A stretch of DNA of 10,625 bases from Chloroflexota bacterium. GTDB lineage: Bacteria; Chloroflexota; Limnocylindria; Limnocylindrales; CSP1-4. Below are positions 5,579 through 10,625 of this stretch, one piece after another. Numbering within the stretch: the stretch's first letter is position 1; every line of letters starts with the position of its first letter. The stretch spans positions 1-10,625 of the forward strand of contig JAKAMV010000257.1 of assembly GCA_021812735.1 (NCBI GenBank), in the 5' to 3' direction. The position numbers and the translations under genes were made by a program. Under the pieces are notes generated by a model. It was not told the DNA's origin. It did not search any database and was given only the letters and a program-made list of their open reading frames with translations.

Positions 5579-6083
5579 CGCCGTAGGATCCGCCACCGCC
5601 CGCGCGGCTGCTGCCCGAGGTGGTTGGGGCAGGCGCGGCGGCCGACTTCTTCGCCGCCGCGTTGAGGGCCGCCTGTTTCGCGGCCGCGGCGTTGAGCTGC
5701 GCGAGCCGTTGCTGCGCGGCCTTGAGCTGCGCCTGGACCGCGGTCAGCTTGGACTGCGCGGACTGGATCTGGCCCTGCATCGACGCCGCGCTGCTGCTCT
5801 GCGAGGCCATGGCGCCACTCGCCGCCTGGAGGGCCGACTGGAGGTCGGCCATCTGGCGGGCGACCTGGTCGATGTCCGCCCCGAGGGCGGCGGCCCGCTG
5901 CTGCTGCGCGCCCATGGCGCTGCTGATGGACGAGGCGGACACCGCGCTCGTGTCCAGGGGCGCGGAGGCGGCCCGCCATGTCGCGGCGAGCTCGACCGAC
6001 CCCACGCCCACGCCGATCACCGCGGCCGTGACGCCGAGCACGAGGATCTTGCGGGCGACGCGCCCGGCCAGGCCTGCGGACAT
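5571..6083 (-). CDS. Membrane-anchored coiled-coil protein 1 of the FRD-ApbE unit (unknown function)
   Basis: The family is not recognised. The 170-residue protein has a short basic N-terminus (R8, R11, K12), one hydrophobic helix at about 13-34, and a long Ala/Gln/Ser-rich coiled-coil region (about 50-148) with regular hydrophobic positions (e.g. IDQVARQMADLQSALQ at 71-86 and KLTAVQAQLKAAQQRLAQL at 112-130). An Ala/Pro linker and a flexible Gly-rich acidic tail end the chain (TTSGSSRAGGGGSYGDD). Topology should be N-in with the coiled coil outside. It contains no cysteine. Its ATG shares one base with the stop of the ferric-reductase-like gene (TGATG), so the two are almost certainly co-translated. 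SGSS at 156-159 in the tail is the only sequence in the unit that faintly resembles the S/T-G-A-T/S site used by ApbE enzymes; this is a weak similarity. Alternative roles are a scaffold or a cell-envelope spacer. Confidence 0.8.
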   Translation of the reverse strand: MSAGLAGRVARKILVLGVTAAVIGVGVGSVELAATWRAASAPLDTSAVSASSISSAMGAQQQRAAALGADIDQVARQMADLQSALQAASGAMASQSSSAASMQGQIQSAQSKLTAVQAQLKAAQQRLAQLNAAAAKQAALNAAAKKSAAAPAPTTSGSSRAGGGGSYGDD

Positions 6084-6793
6084 CAGGACTCCTCCAGTGC
6101 GGTTGCCGGCGTCGGCCGGCGGCGAGCGACAGGGGCGGCGTCGGCGCGCGGGGCGACGCCGCGCGCGGGACGGGATGTCGCGGTCCACCAGCGATGGGCC
6201 ACGCCGGCCAGGACCACGCCGCCAGTTAGCAGGTACATGGGGAGCAGCTCGACGCTGTCGGTCCCCGCCAGCACGCCATGCACCCAGGCGGCGAGGAAGA
6301 CGAGCGCCGCGACGCGGTGGAGCGCGAGCCACCAGCCTGCCGGCAGGAGGCGGGTCCACTTCGCGGTGGCCGCCGTGAGCAGCAGCGCGTACAGCGCCAC
6401 CGAGCCGATGGCGACCGGCACCGAGCGGTACTGCGACAGGCCCGGCACCAGCGCGCCGACCCAGCCGACGCCGGCGTAGGGGTCCACGGCCAGCAGCACG
6501 ACGTGGAGCGTGAGGAACGCGCCGGCGAACACCGTCAGCAGCTCGTGCCACGGGAACACCACGCGCATCGGGGCGGGCGTGCCGCGGTTGCGCGGATGGC
6601 TCAGCCACACGCCCGCCGCCACTTGGAGGGTGAGCAGCAGATAGGCCGTGACACCCAGCGCGCGGGCGGCGACCCAGGACGCGACCGAGGCCGACTGGCC
6701 GTCCGCCGCCGGGACGACGCGGCCGGTCACGCCCAGCGCGACGAGGCCGGCGACCGCCCCGATGACGACGAGCGTCGACGCGCGCGTGCGCAT
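6083..6793 (-). CDS. Ferric-reductase-like transmembrane protein (di-heme b core, no NAD(P)H domain)
   Basis: The 236-residue integral membrane protein belongs to the ferric-reductase-like transmembrane (FRD/MsrQ/NOX core) group. About six hydrophobic helices are visible (roughly 8-28, 42-64, 84-104, 126-146, 155-177, 183-199). Two helices carry paired histidines: His83 and His97, then His159 and His172, with 13 and 12 residues between them. This is the spacing that binds two stacked b hemes in NOX and ferric reductases. There is no C-terminal FAD/NADPH domain, so it must take electrons from quinol, a soluble flavoprotein or a partner, as MsrQ does. The likely role is moving electrons across the membrane. 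The ATG at 6793 has AAGGG about nine bases upstream and overlaps the stop of a 19-codon ORF (TGATG). It heads a unit with two coiled-coil proteins and apbE. The basic, Pro-rich tail (201-236) is probably cytosolic. Confidence 0.88.
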   Translation of the reverse strand: MRTRASTLVVIGAVAGLVALGVTGRVVPAADGQSASVASWVAARALGVTAYLLLTLQVAAGVWLSHPRNRGTPAPMRVVFPWHELLTVFAGAFLTLHVVLLAVDPYAGVGWVGALVPGLSQYRSVPVAIGSVALYALLLTAATAKWTRLLPAGWWLALHRVAALVFLAAWVHGVLAGTDSVELLPMYLLTGGVVLAGVAHRWWTATSRPARGVAPRADAAPVARRRPTPATALEES

Positions 6794-6852
6794 CAGCGGG
6801 CCCTTGCCGGGCGGGCTGGCCGGGATGCGGGGGGCAGGCTGGGCGTGCGCAT
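6793..6852 (-). CDS. Possible 19-residue leader ORF upstream of the ferric-reductase-like gene
   Basis: The frame reads MRTPSLPPASRPARPARAR. It starts at an ATG with a strong GGAGG four bases upstream, and its TGA shares a base with the ATG of the ferric-reductase-like gene (TGATG). The peptide is Pro/Arg-rich with several Pro-Ala/Pro-Pro steps. A leader that couples or modulates translation of the downstream gene is possible. The downstream gene also has a fair Shine-Dalgarno of its own, so this ORF could be coincidental. Confidence 0.3.
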   Translation of the reverse strand: MRTPSLPPASRPARPARAR

Positions 6853-6963
6853 GGGACCTCCGGAGCGTGTGGCACCGTTCCGAGGCAGGCCGCCGCGCGA
6901 AGGTTTCACCCGCGGGCTCGGCGATGGTCCTGCCGACGCGCGGGACCGCGCCCTCGCGGTCGG

Positions 6964-7899
6964 TCACCCGCCCAGGGCGGCGGCGACCTGGCTGGCGTTC
7001 CACGTCATGGCGCCCAGGTAGGTGTCCACGGGGGCGTCGCCCAGCGTGTCGTCGTACAGGCCACGCACCACCGTCACGCCCGTCTCGCTGGCGATGGCGG
7101 CGGCCAGGTCCGTGTTGAACTGGGCCTCGGCGAAGATCGCGCGGGCGCCGCTGGCCTTGACCCGCGCCACGAGGTCCGCGATCTGGCCGGCGCTCGGGTC
7201 CTGGCCGGGCGCGTCCACGATGGTGCCCACGACGGTCAGCCCGTAGGCCGCCGCGAAGTACGGGAAGGCGTCGTGGAACGAGATCACCACCCGGTTGGCC
7301 GCCGGGATCGCCCCCAGGCGTGCCCTGATGTCGCCGTCAAGCCTGGCCAGGCGGGCCTTGTAGGCGGTCGCGTTGGCGGCGAAGGCCGACGCGTCGGCCG
7401 GGTCGGCTGCGGCGAGCGCGGCCTCGATCCGGTCCACGTACAGCGCGGCGTAGGCCACGTTCATCCAGACGTGGGGATTGACCTCGCCCGATGCGCTGGT
7501 GACGTAGGTGACGCCGGCGAGGTTCTCCCCCAGCACCACCTCGGACGCGCTCGAGCTCGCGTCGGCGACGAGCTTGGCGAGCCAGTCGTCGAGCCCAAGG
7601 CCATTGCGGATCACGACGGCCGCACTGGCGATGCGACGGATGTCGGAGGGCCTGGGGTCGAACGTGTGCACGTCGCCGCCCTTGGGCACGAGCGACTGGG
7701 CGTCCACCCGGTCGCCGCCAACCTGGGCGGCCAGGTCCGCGAACACCGTGGTGGTGGTGACGACCTGGAGCTTGCCCCCGGCGGACGGCCCGGGGACGGC
7801 GGGTGCGCTCCCGCACGCGGCAACGAGCGCCGCGGCCAGCAGCAGGGCCATCCCGACCCGGCCGCCGGCCAGCGCTCGGATGTCCGTTGGCCGGGGCAT
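6964..7899 (-). CDS. znuA: Zinc ABC transporter substrate-binding lipoprotein (ZnuA/TroA-like)
   Basis: The 311-residue precursor has a basic N-terminus, a hydrophobic stretch and the lipobox VAAC with Cys29, so the mature protein is a lipid-anchored extracytoplasmic binding protein of cluster A-I. Metal ligands can be placed: His78 in GDVHTFDPRPSD, His143 in NPHVWMN, His209 in SFHDAFPYF and Asp283 in LYDDTLGD. A His at the third position is the zinc-type pattern (ZnuA, AdcA, TroA); manganese-type proteins such as PsaA have Glu there. The His-rich loop of Gram-negative ZnuA is missing, but the partner ATPase carries His-rich ends instead. The ATG at 7899 has AGGGAG seven bases upstream; the open frame continues further upstream into unlikely Arg/Pro-rich sequence overlapping zur. 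It follows zur by 68 bases and ends the zinc operon. The next gene begins about 110-170 bases further on. Confidence 0.93.
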   Translation of the reverse strand: MPRPTDIRALAGGRVGMALLLAAALVAACGSAPAVPGPSAGGKLQVVTTTTVFADLAAQVGGDRVDAQSLVPKGGDVHTFDPRPSDIRRIASAAVVIRNGLGLDDWLAKLVADASSSASEVVLGENLAGVTYVTSASGEVNPHVWMNVAYAALYVDRIEAALAAADPADASAFAANATAYKARLARLDGDIRARLGAIPAANRVVISFHDAFPYFAAAYGLTVVGTIVDAPGQDPSAGQIADLVARVKASGARAIFAEAQFNTDLAAAIASETGVTVVRGLYDDTLGDAPVDTYLGAMTWNASQVAAALGG

Positions 7900-7967
7900 G
7901 GCGGGCTCCCTTCTAGAGGTGCGGCCCCGTCGGTGGCCGCGAGCTGTCGGGCGGTGGCGCGGCGAGG

Positions 7968-8399
7968 TCAGCGGGTCGCGCCGCGGCGACACGCGGCGCA
8001 CACGCCGAACACCTCGAGGCGATGCGAGGTGATCTGGAAGTCCAGGCGACGGGCGATGCCGTCGAGCGCGGGCCCGAGGCCGGCCTCCGCGACATCGAGG
8101 GCCCGCCCGCAACTGGTGCAGATGGCGTGGTGGTGGTGGACCGGCTCGCACGCGACGTAGGCGTGGCTGCCGCTCGGCAGGTCCACGCGCTCCACCAGCC
8201 CGAGCTCGGTGAACAGCTCCAGGGTGCGGAACGCGGTGGCGCGCCCGATCCCGGTGTGGCGCCGGCGCGCGTCGTCCACGAGGTCGCCGGCGGTGAAGTG
8301 GCCCTCGCGGTCCGCGACGAGCTGGGCGACCACTCGCCGGGGCGTCGTGACGCGGTGGCCCGCGCGCTCCAGCGAGGCCATCAGGGCGTCCGCGGTCAC
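7968..8399 (-). CDS. zur: Fur-family transcriptional regulator, probable zinc uptake regulator Zur
   Basis: The 143-residue protein has the Fur layout: a winged helix (about 1-82; TTPRRVVAQLV, FTAGDLVDDARRR, GIGRATAFRTLELFTELGLV) and a metal-binding dimerisation domain. CxxC pairs Cys94/Cys97 and Cys134/Cys137 form the structural zinc site. The HHHH run at 88-91 and His126 supply the regulatory-site candidates. It sits between znuB and znuA, which argues strongly for zinc sensing (Zur) rather than iron (Fur) or peroxide (PerR), although sequence alone does not prove the metal. When zinc is plentiful it should repress the operon, most likely through the inverted repeat at 10193-10207, and therefore also itself. 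The GTG start overlaps the znuB stop by four bases (GTGA), so the two are translationally coupled. Confidence 0.9.
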   Translation of the reverse strand: MTADALMASLERAGHRVTTPRRVVAQLVADREGHFTAGDLVDDARRRHTGIGRATAFRTLELFTELGLVERVDLPSGSHAYVACEPVHHHHAICTSCGRALDVAEAGLGPALDGIARRLDFQITSHRLEVFGVCAACRRGATR

Positions 8400-9247
8400 G
8401 CCTCGGCCTCCGGCGCGACCGGGGACGGGCGAAGGGCGTGGGCCAGCCGCTGGTAGCCCAGGACCAGGGCGAACGTGGCCGTCTGGGCCAGCACGATCGT
8501 CGCCCCGCTGGCGACGTCGAGCCAGTACGAGATGTACAGGCCGGCCACGGCGGTGACCACGCCGATCACCGCCGCGCCCAGCATCAGGCGCGTGAACCGC
8601 GCGGTGACGAGCTGAGCCGTGGCCGCGGGCGTGATCAGCATCGCGACCACGAGGATGATGCCGACGGCCTGCAGGCTCACGACGATGGTCAGGGCGACGA
8701 GCCCGAGGAACAGGTACTCCAGGCGCTCGACCGCGATCCCCGACGCCGCGGCGCCGAGCGGGTCGAACGTGGCGTACAGCAGCTCCTTCCAGAGCGCGGC
8801 GACCACGGCGATGACCGCCACGCCGAGCACCACCAGGCCCACCAGGTCGGCGGGGCTGATGGCCAGCACCTGCCCGAACAGGAAGCTGAACAGGTCTGCG
8901 ACATAGCCCTTGATGGTGCTGAACAGGAACACGCCGAGCGCGAAGGCGCCCGCGAACAGCACGCCGATCGCGGTGTCCTGGCGCAGGCCGCCGCGCTTGG
9001 AGACGTACCCGATTGCGAGTGCCGTGCCGACGGCCGCCACCGCCGCCCCGAGGTAGAACGGGAAGCCCACGAGGTACGCCACCACGACGCCCGGGAACGC
9101 GGCGTGGGAGATGGCGTCGCCCAGGAACGCGACGCCCCGCAGCACCACGTAGGTGCCCACCACGGCGGTGACCAGGCTGACGAGCGCCGAGGCGGCGAGC
9201 GCCCGGAGGAAGAAGCCGTAGGCGAGCGGCTCGAGCACCAGGTTCAC
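8396..9247 (-). CDS. znuB: Zinc ABC transporter permease (ABC-3 family, ZnuB)
   Basis: The 283-residue polytopic membrane protein (about eight helices) has the typical ABC-3 metal permease features: GDAISHAAFPG at 43-53, a polar break ahead of the LFSFLFGQVL segment (119-128), QAVGIILVVAMLITPAATAQL at 193-213 (quoted as two parts, QAVGIILVVAM and LITPAATAQL) and the late DVASGATIVL at 244-253. It forms the channel that passes zinc delivered by ZnuA, driven by ZnuC. Length and helix pattern are normal for the family. It starts with GTG, overlapping the znuC stop (GTGA), and its own stop overlaps the zur start in the same way, so znuC-znuB-zur form one coupled translation unit. Confidence 0.95.
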   Translation of the reverse strand: MNLVLEPLAYGFFLRALAASALVSLVTAVVGTYVVLRGVAFLGDAISHAAFPGVVVAYLVGFPFYLGAAVAAVGTALAIGYVSKRGGLRQDTAIGVLFAGAFALGVFLFSTIKGYVADLFSFLFGQVLAISPADLVGLVVLGVAVIAVVAALWKELLYATFDPLGAAASGIAVERLEYLFLGLVALTIVVSLQAVGIILVVAMLITPAATAQLVTARFTRLMLGAAVIGVVTAVAGLYISYWLDVASGATIVLAQTATFALVLGYQRLAHALRPSPVAPEAEA

Positions 9248-10191
9248 CGGCCCGCCCCCGACCCGTCGTGGAAGTGGCGCTCGCCGGGCGCAGCCTCGTC
9301 GTGGTGGTGGGCGTCGTCGAGCAGCACGGTCTGGCCGCCGAGCACCAGCAGGTGGCCCCCGTAGGCGCGCGCGAGCACGTCCGCGTCGAGGACCAGGTTT
9401 GACGGGCCGTAGGCGATCACCGTCCGGTTGACCGCCAGCACCTGGTGGAAGTGCTCCGCGGCGGCGGCGAGGTCATGCGTGGTGGCCACGACCGTCTTGC
9501 CTCGCGCCGCCTGCGCCTCGAGCAGCCCCATCAGGAGCTCCTGCGTGGTGGGGTCGATGCCCGTCACGGGTTCGTCGAGGAGGAACAGGTCCGGCTCCGC
9601 GGCGAGGGCGCGGGCGAGGAAGACGCGTCGGCGCTGGCCGCCGGAGAGCCGCCCGATCTGGGTCTGGAGGTGGTGCGCCATCCCAACCTGCTCGAGCGCC
9701 TGCCGGACCGCGCGGCGGTCGTCTGGGCCCGGACGCCGGACGGGGCCGAGCCGTGGGAAGCGGCCCATCGCCACCACGTCCTCCACCGTCACGGGGAAGG
9801 CCCAGTCCACCAGCTCCGCCTGCGGCACGTACGCGACGCGCCTGGCCTCGCGCCCCGGAGGCTGGCCCAGCACCTCGATCCGCCCCGTCCACGGGCGAGC
9901 AAGCCCGGCCATGAGCTTGAGCAGCGTCGACTTGCCCGCCCCGTTTGGCCCCACCACGGCGAGGAGGCTGCCGGGCTCCACGGCGAGCGACACGTGCTCG
10001 AGGGCAACCCGCTGGCCGTAGCCGGCGGCGACATCGCTCAGCCACACGTCCGCGTGGGCATGGGCGTGCGCCGGGTCCAGCGCATCGCCGTGCTCGTGGC
10101 GGGGTGCGTCCGTGCCCGCGTTGCGATGGGCGCGGTGCGGCTCCGGCCCGGCGGCAGGGGCAAGGGGACCGGCGGGGGCGACAGCGTTCAT
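9244..10191 (-). CDS. znuC: Zinc ABC transporter ATP-binding protein (ZnuC) with His-rich N- and C-terminal extensions
   Basis: The 315-residue protein contains a complete metal-type ABC ATPase from about residue 49 to 290: Walker A GPNGAGKST at 81-89, Q-loop Gln124 in YVPQ, signature LSGGQ at 182-186, Walker B LFLLDEP with Glu207, and H-loop His239. It powers zinc import through ZnuB. Unusually, both ends carry histidine-rich segments: seven His between residues 19 and 46 (including HEH and AHAHAHAD) and five between 295 and 308 (HHH, HFH). ZnuC proteins often have a His-rich C-terminus; having both suggests cytosolic zinc buffering or sensing by the ATPase. The ATG at 10191 was chosen because it lies at the end of an AT-rich promoter-like patch. 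No Shine-Dalgarno precedes it and the transcript may be leaderless. It is the first gene of the zinc operon. Confidence 0.94.
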   Translation of the reverse strand: MNAVAPAGPLAPAAGPEPHRAHRNAGTDAPRHEHGDALDPAHAHAHADVWLSDVAAGYGQRVALEHVSLAVEPGSLLAVVGPNGAGKSTLLKLMAGLARPWTGRIEVLGQPPGREARRVAYVPQAELVDWAFPVTVEDVVAMGRFPRLGPVRRPGPDDRRAVRQALEQVGMAHHLQTQIGRLSGGQRRRVFLARALAAEPDLFLLDEPVTGIDPTTQELLMGLLEAQAARGKTVVATTHDLAAAAEHFHQVLAVNRTVIAYGPSNLVLDADVLARAYGGHLLVLGGQTVLLDDAHHHDEAAPGERHFHDGSGAGR

Positions 10192-10192
10192 A

Positions 10193-10207
10193 TGAGACAC
10201 AGTATCA
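10193..10207 (-). promoter_or_regulatory. Candidate Zur operator (7-1-7 inverted repeat) overlapping the znuC promoter/start
   Basis: On the minus strand TGATACT-G-TGTCTCA is an imperfect 7-1-7 inverted repeat, with five of seven positions paired. This is the arrangement used by Fur-family boxes (the Fur/PerR type core is TGATAAT-N-ATTATCA). It ends two bases before the znuC ATG. GATACT (10206-10201) inside it could serve as a -10, placing the start of transcription at or next to the ATG, so Zur bound here would block the promoter directly. The surrounding 25 bases are the only AT-rich stretch nearby. No strong -35 is seen (a TTGC lies upstream at a short spacing). Confidence 0.55.
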
Positions 10208-10371
10208 ATAACATCGGGGGCGCGCAACGTGCGCGGCGGCCCCACGGCGACGGTCCGGCGACGTCCCGGCGACGGCCGGGCCGGAGACGTCGGCCGGGCC
10301 GACGGCCTCATCGGCTGGGGCGTCCGCCCCGCCGGCCGGCTTCGTTCCCTGATGCCCGGGGTCGCGGGGCC
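10208..10371. other. Intergenic region upstream of znuC and downstream of the lipocalin-domain gene
   Basis: This 164-base stretch has no convincing gene. It contains two copies of CGGCCGGGCCG (10273-10283 and 10291-10301), a small hairpin GGGGC-GTCC-GCCCC (10317-10330) that could help end transcription of the gene to its right, and a palindrome GCCGGCCGGC (10331-10340). Upstream promoter elements of znuC would lie at the left end. Confidence 0.4.
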
Positions 10372-10625
10372 CTACTTCGTCGGCGGGTAGCCCGTGAGCT
10401 CCACGTAGGCCTGGCCGCCGACGCTCCGGCCGCCCACCGTGGCCGTGACGCGCTGCGAGCCCTCCCAGTACACGACCCCCGTGGTGGCCCGGGTGTCCAG
10501 CTCCTGCTGCGCAACCGTCGGCGTCAGGCGGGCGCTGATCCCCGCCGACGGGATCGCGACGGTCCAGCCGGCGGGGTAGACGGCCCCGGTGGCGGGCGAC
10601 GTCCAGCGCCTCGTCACCGTCACCG
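10372..10625 (-). CDS. CrtC/AttH-like lipocalin-domain protein, C-terminal fragment (runs off right edge)
   Basis: Only the last 84 or so residues are present; the 5' part lies beyond the right edge. The visible piece reads RRWTSPATGAVYPAGWTV, then LTPTVAQQELDTRATTGVVYW, followed by EGSQRVTA and a C-terminal GQAYVELTGYPPTK. The pattern Y-W-E-G...G-x-x-Y-V-E-L-T-G-Y near the C-terminus is characteristic of the AttH/CrtC family, whose two lipocalin-like beta-barrel halves include carotenoid 1,2-hydratases and secreted lipocalin-like proteins. Whether this one acts on carotenoids or another hydrophobic ligand cannot be judged without the N-terminal half. It ends 180 bases before znuC and is probably a separate transcription unit. 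(Quoted segments are shortened; key residues are the WxSP near the edge and the final VELTGY.). Confidence 0.75.
   Translation of the reverse strand, partial: VTVTRRWTSPATGAVYPAGWTVAIPSAGISARLTPTVAQQELDTRATTGVVYWEGSQRVTATVGGRSVGGQAYVELTGYPPTK

Noticed and set aside
4265..5665. 466-codon plus-strand open frame across apbE and coiled-coil protein 2
   Set aside because: Ser/Arg/Ala-rich shadow crossing two gene boundaries of the minus strand. The ApbE motifs on the minus strand settle the coding strand.
6084..6875. Extended N-terminus for coiled-coil protein 1 from an ATG at 6875
   Set aside because: This frame runs through the ferric-reductase-like gene and gives Arg/Pro/Gly-rich junk. The ATG at 6083 forms a TGATG junction and is followed by a proper membrane anchor.
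6853..6963. Riboswitch or attenuator upstream of the ferric-reductase-like gene
   Set aside because: I looked for FMN and cobalamin riboswitch core motifs and a strong terminator hairpin with a T-run and saw none.
7900..8151. N-terminal extension of ZnuA to 8151
   Set aside because: It would overlap zur, consists of Arg/Pro-rich sequence, and would bury the lipoprotein signal peptide. The ATG at 7899 has a good Shine-Dalgarno.
8438..9364. Plus-strand open frame of about 300 codons rich in His, Asp, Glu and Gln opposite znuB
   Set aside because: The composition comes from the complement of hydrophobic membrane codons; znuB is clearly coding on the minus strand.
1..10625. tRNA/rRNA genes, insertion sequences, CRISPR arrays, toxin-antitoxin or defence genes
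   Set aside because: Nothing with the expected repeats, terminal inverted repeats, tRNA arms or protein motifs was found on either strand.

Overview
The window is a GC-rich (roughly 70% or more), gene-dense piece of bacterial chromosome. GTG starts are frequent and there are many 1-8 bp start/stop overlaps. The gene content (SdpR-like ArsR repressor, FabI/FabL-like SDR, ribokinase, zinc ABC uptake operon with its own Fur-family regulator, short ferric-reductase-like membrane protein, CrtC/AttH-like lipocalin protein) and the lipoprotein-type binding protein fit a high-GC, probably monoderm lineage such as Actinobacteriota or a high-GC Chloroflexota class. This placement is an inference; there is no rRNA or tRNA to confirm it. 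I see no mobile element, CRISPR array, RNA gene or phage gene.

Layout from left to right. (A) 1-1822, minus strand: an ArsR/SdpR-like repressor, a possible 14-codon coupling ORF, a fused PLDc_N-ABC ATPase protein, and the first 14 codons of an ABC-2-type permease. A sigma70-like promoter and a 12-bp perfect palindrome lie at the repressor's 5' end. (B) 1821-3735, plus strand: a FabI/FabL-like SDR and a ribokinase 43 bp apart. The convergent gap after them holds a tandem 18-bp repeat and two small hairpins. (C) 3841-6852, minus strand: a tightly packed four-gene unit reading ferric-reductase-like di-heme membrane protein, membrane-anchored coiled-coil protein 1, membrane-anchored coiled-coil protein 2, ApbE-type flavin transferase. 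(D) 6964-10207, minus strand: znuC-znuB-zur-znuA, preceded by a Fur-family-like 7-1-7 inverted repeat in the only AT-rich patch of that region. (E) 10372-10625, minus strand: the 3' end of a CrtC/AttH-like lipocalin-domain protein.

How they work together. Block D is a complete high-affinity zinc importer (lipoprotein ZnuA, permease ZnuB, ATPase ZnuC) with its zinc-sensing repressor inside the operon and a candidate operator overlapping the predicted promoter and start codon. Block C looks like a small trans-membrane electron-transfer module. The di-heme core has the textbook paired-histidine spacing, ApbE would attach FMN to a partner protein, but the usual FMN-binding partner is absent and two coiled-coil proteins of unknown function sit in its place. 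I consider block C the best candidate for an undescribed system. Block A resembles a rearranged version of the Bacillus yxlE-yxlF-yxlG transporter genes of the sigY operon, with the first two genes fused and an autorepressor-type regulator in front.
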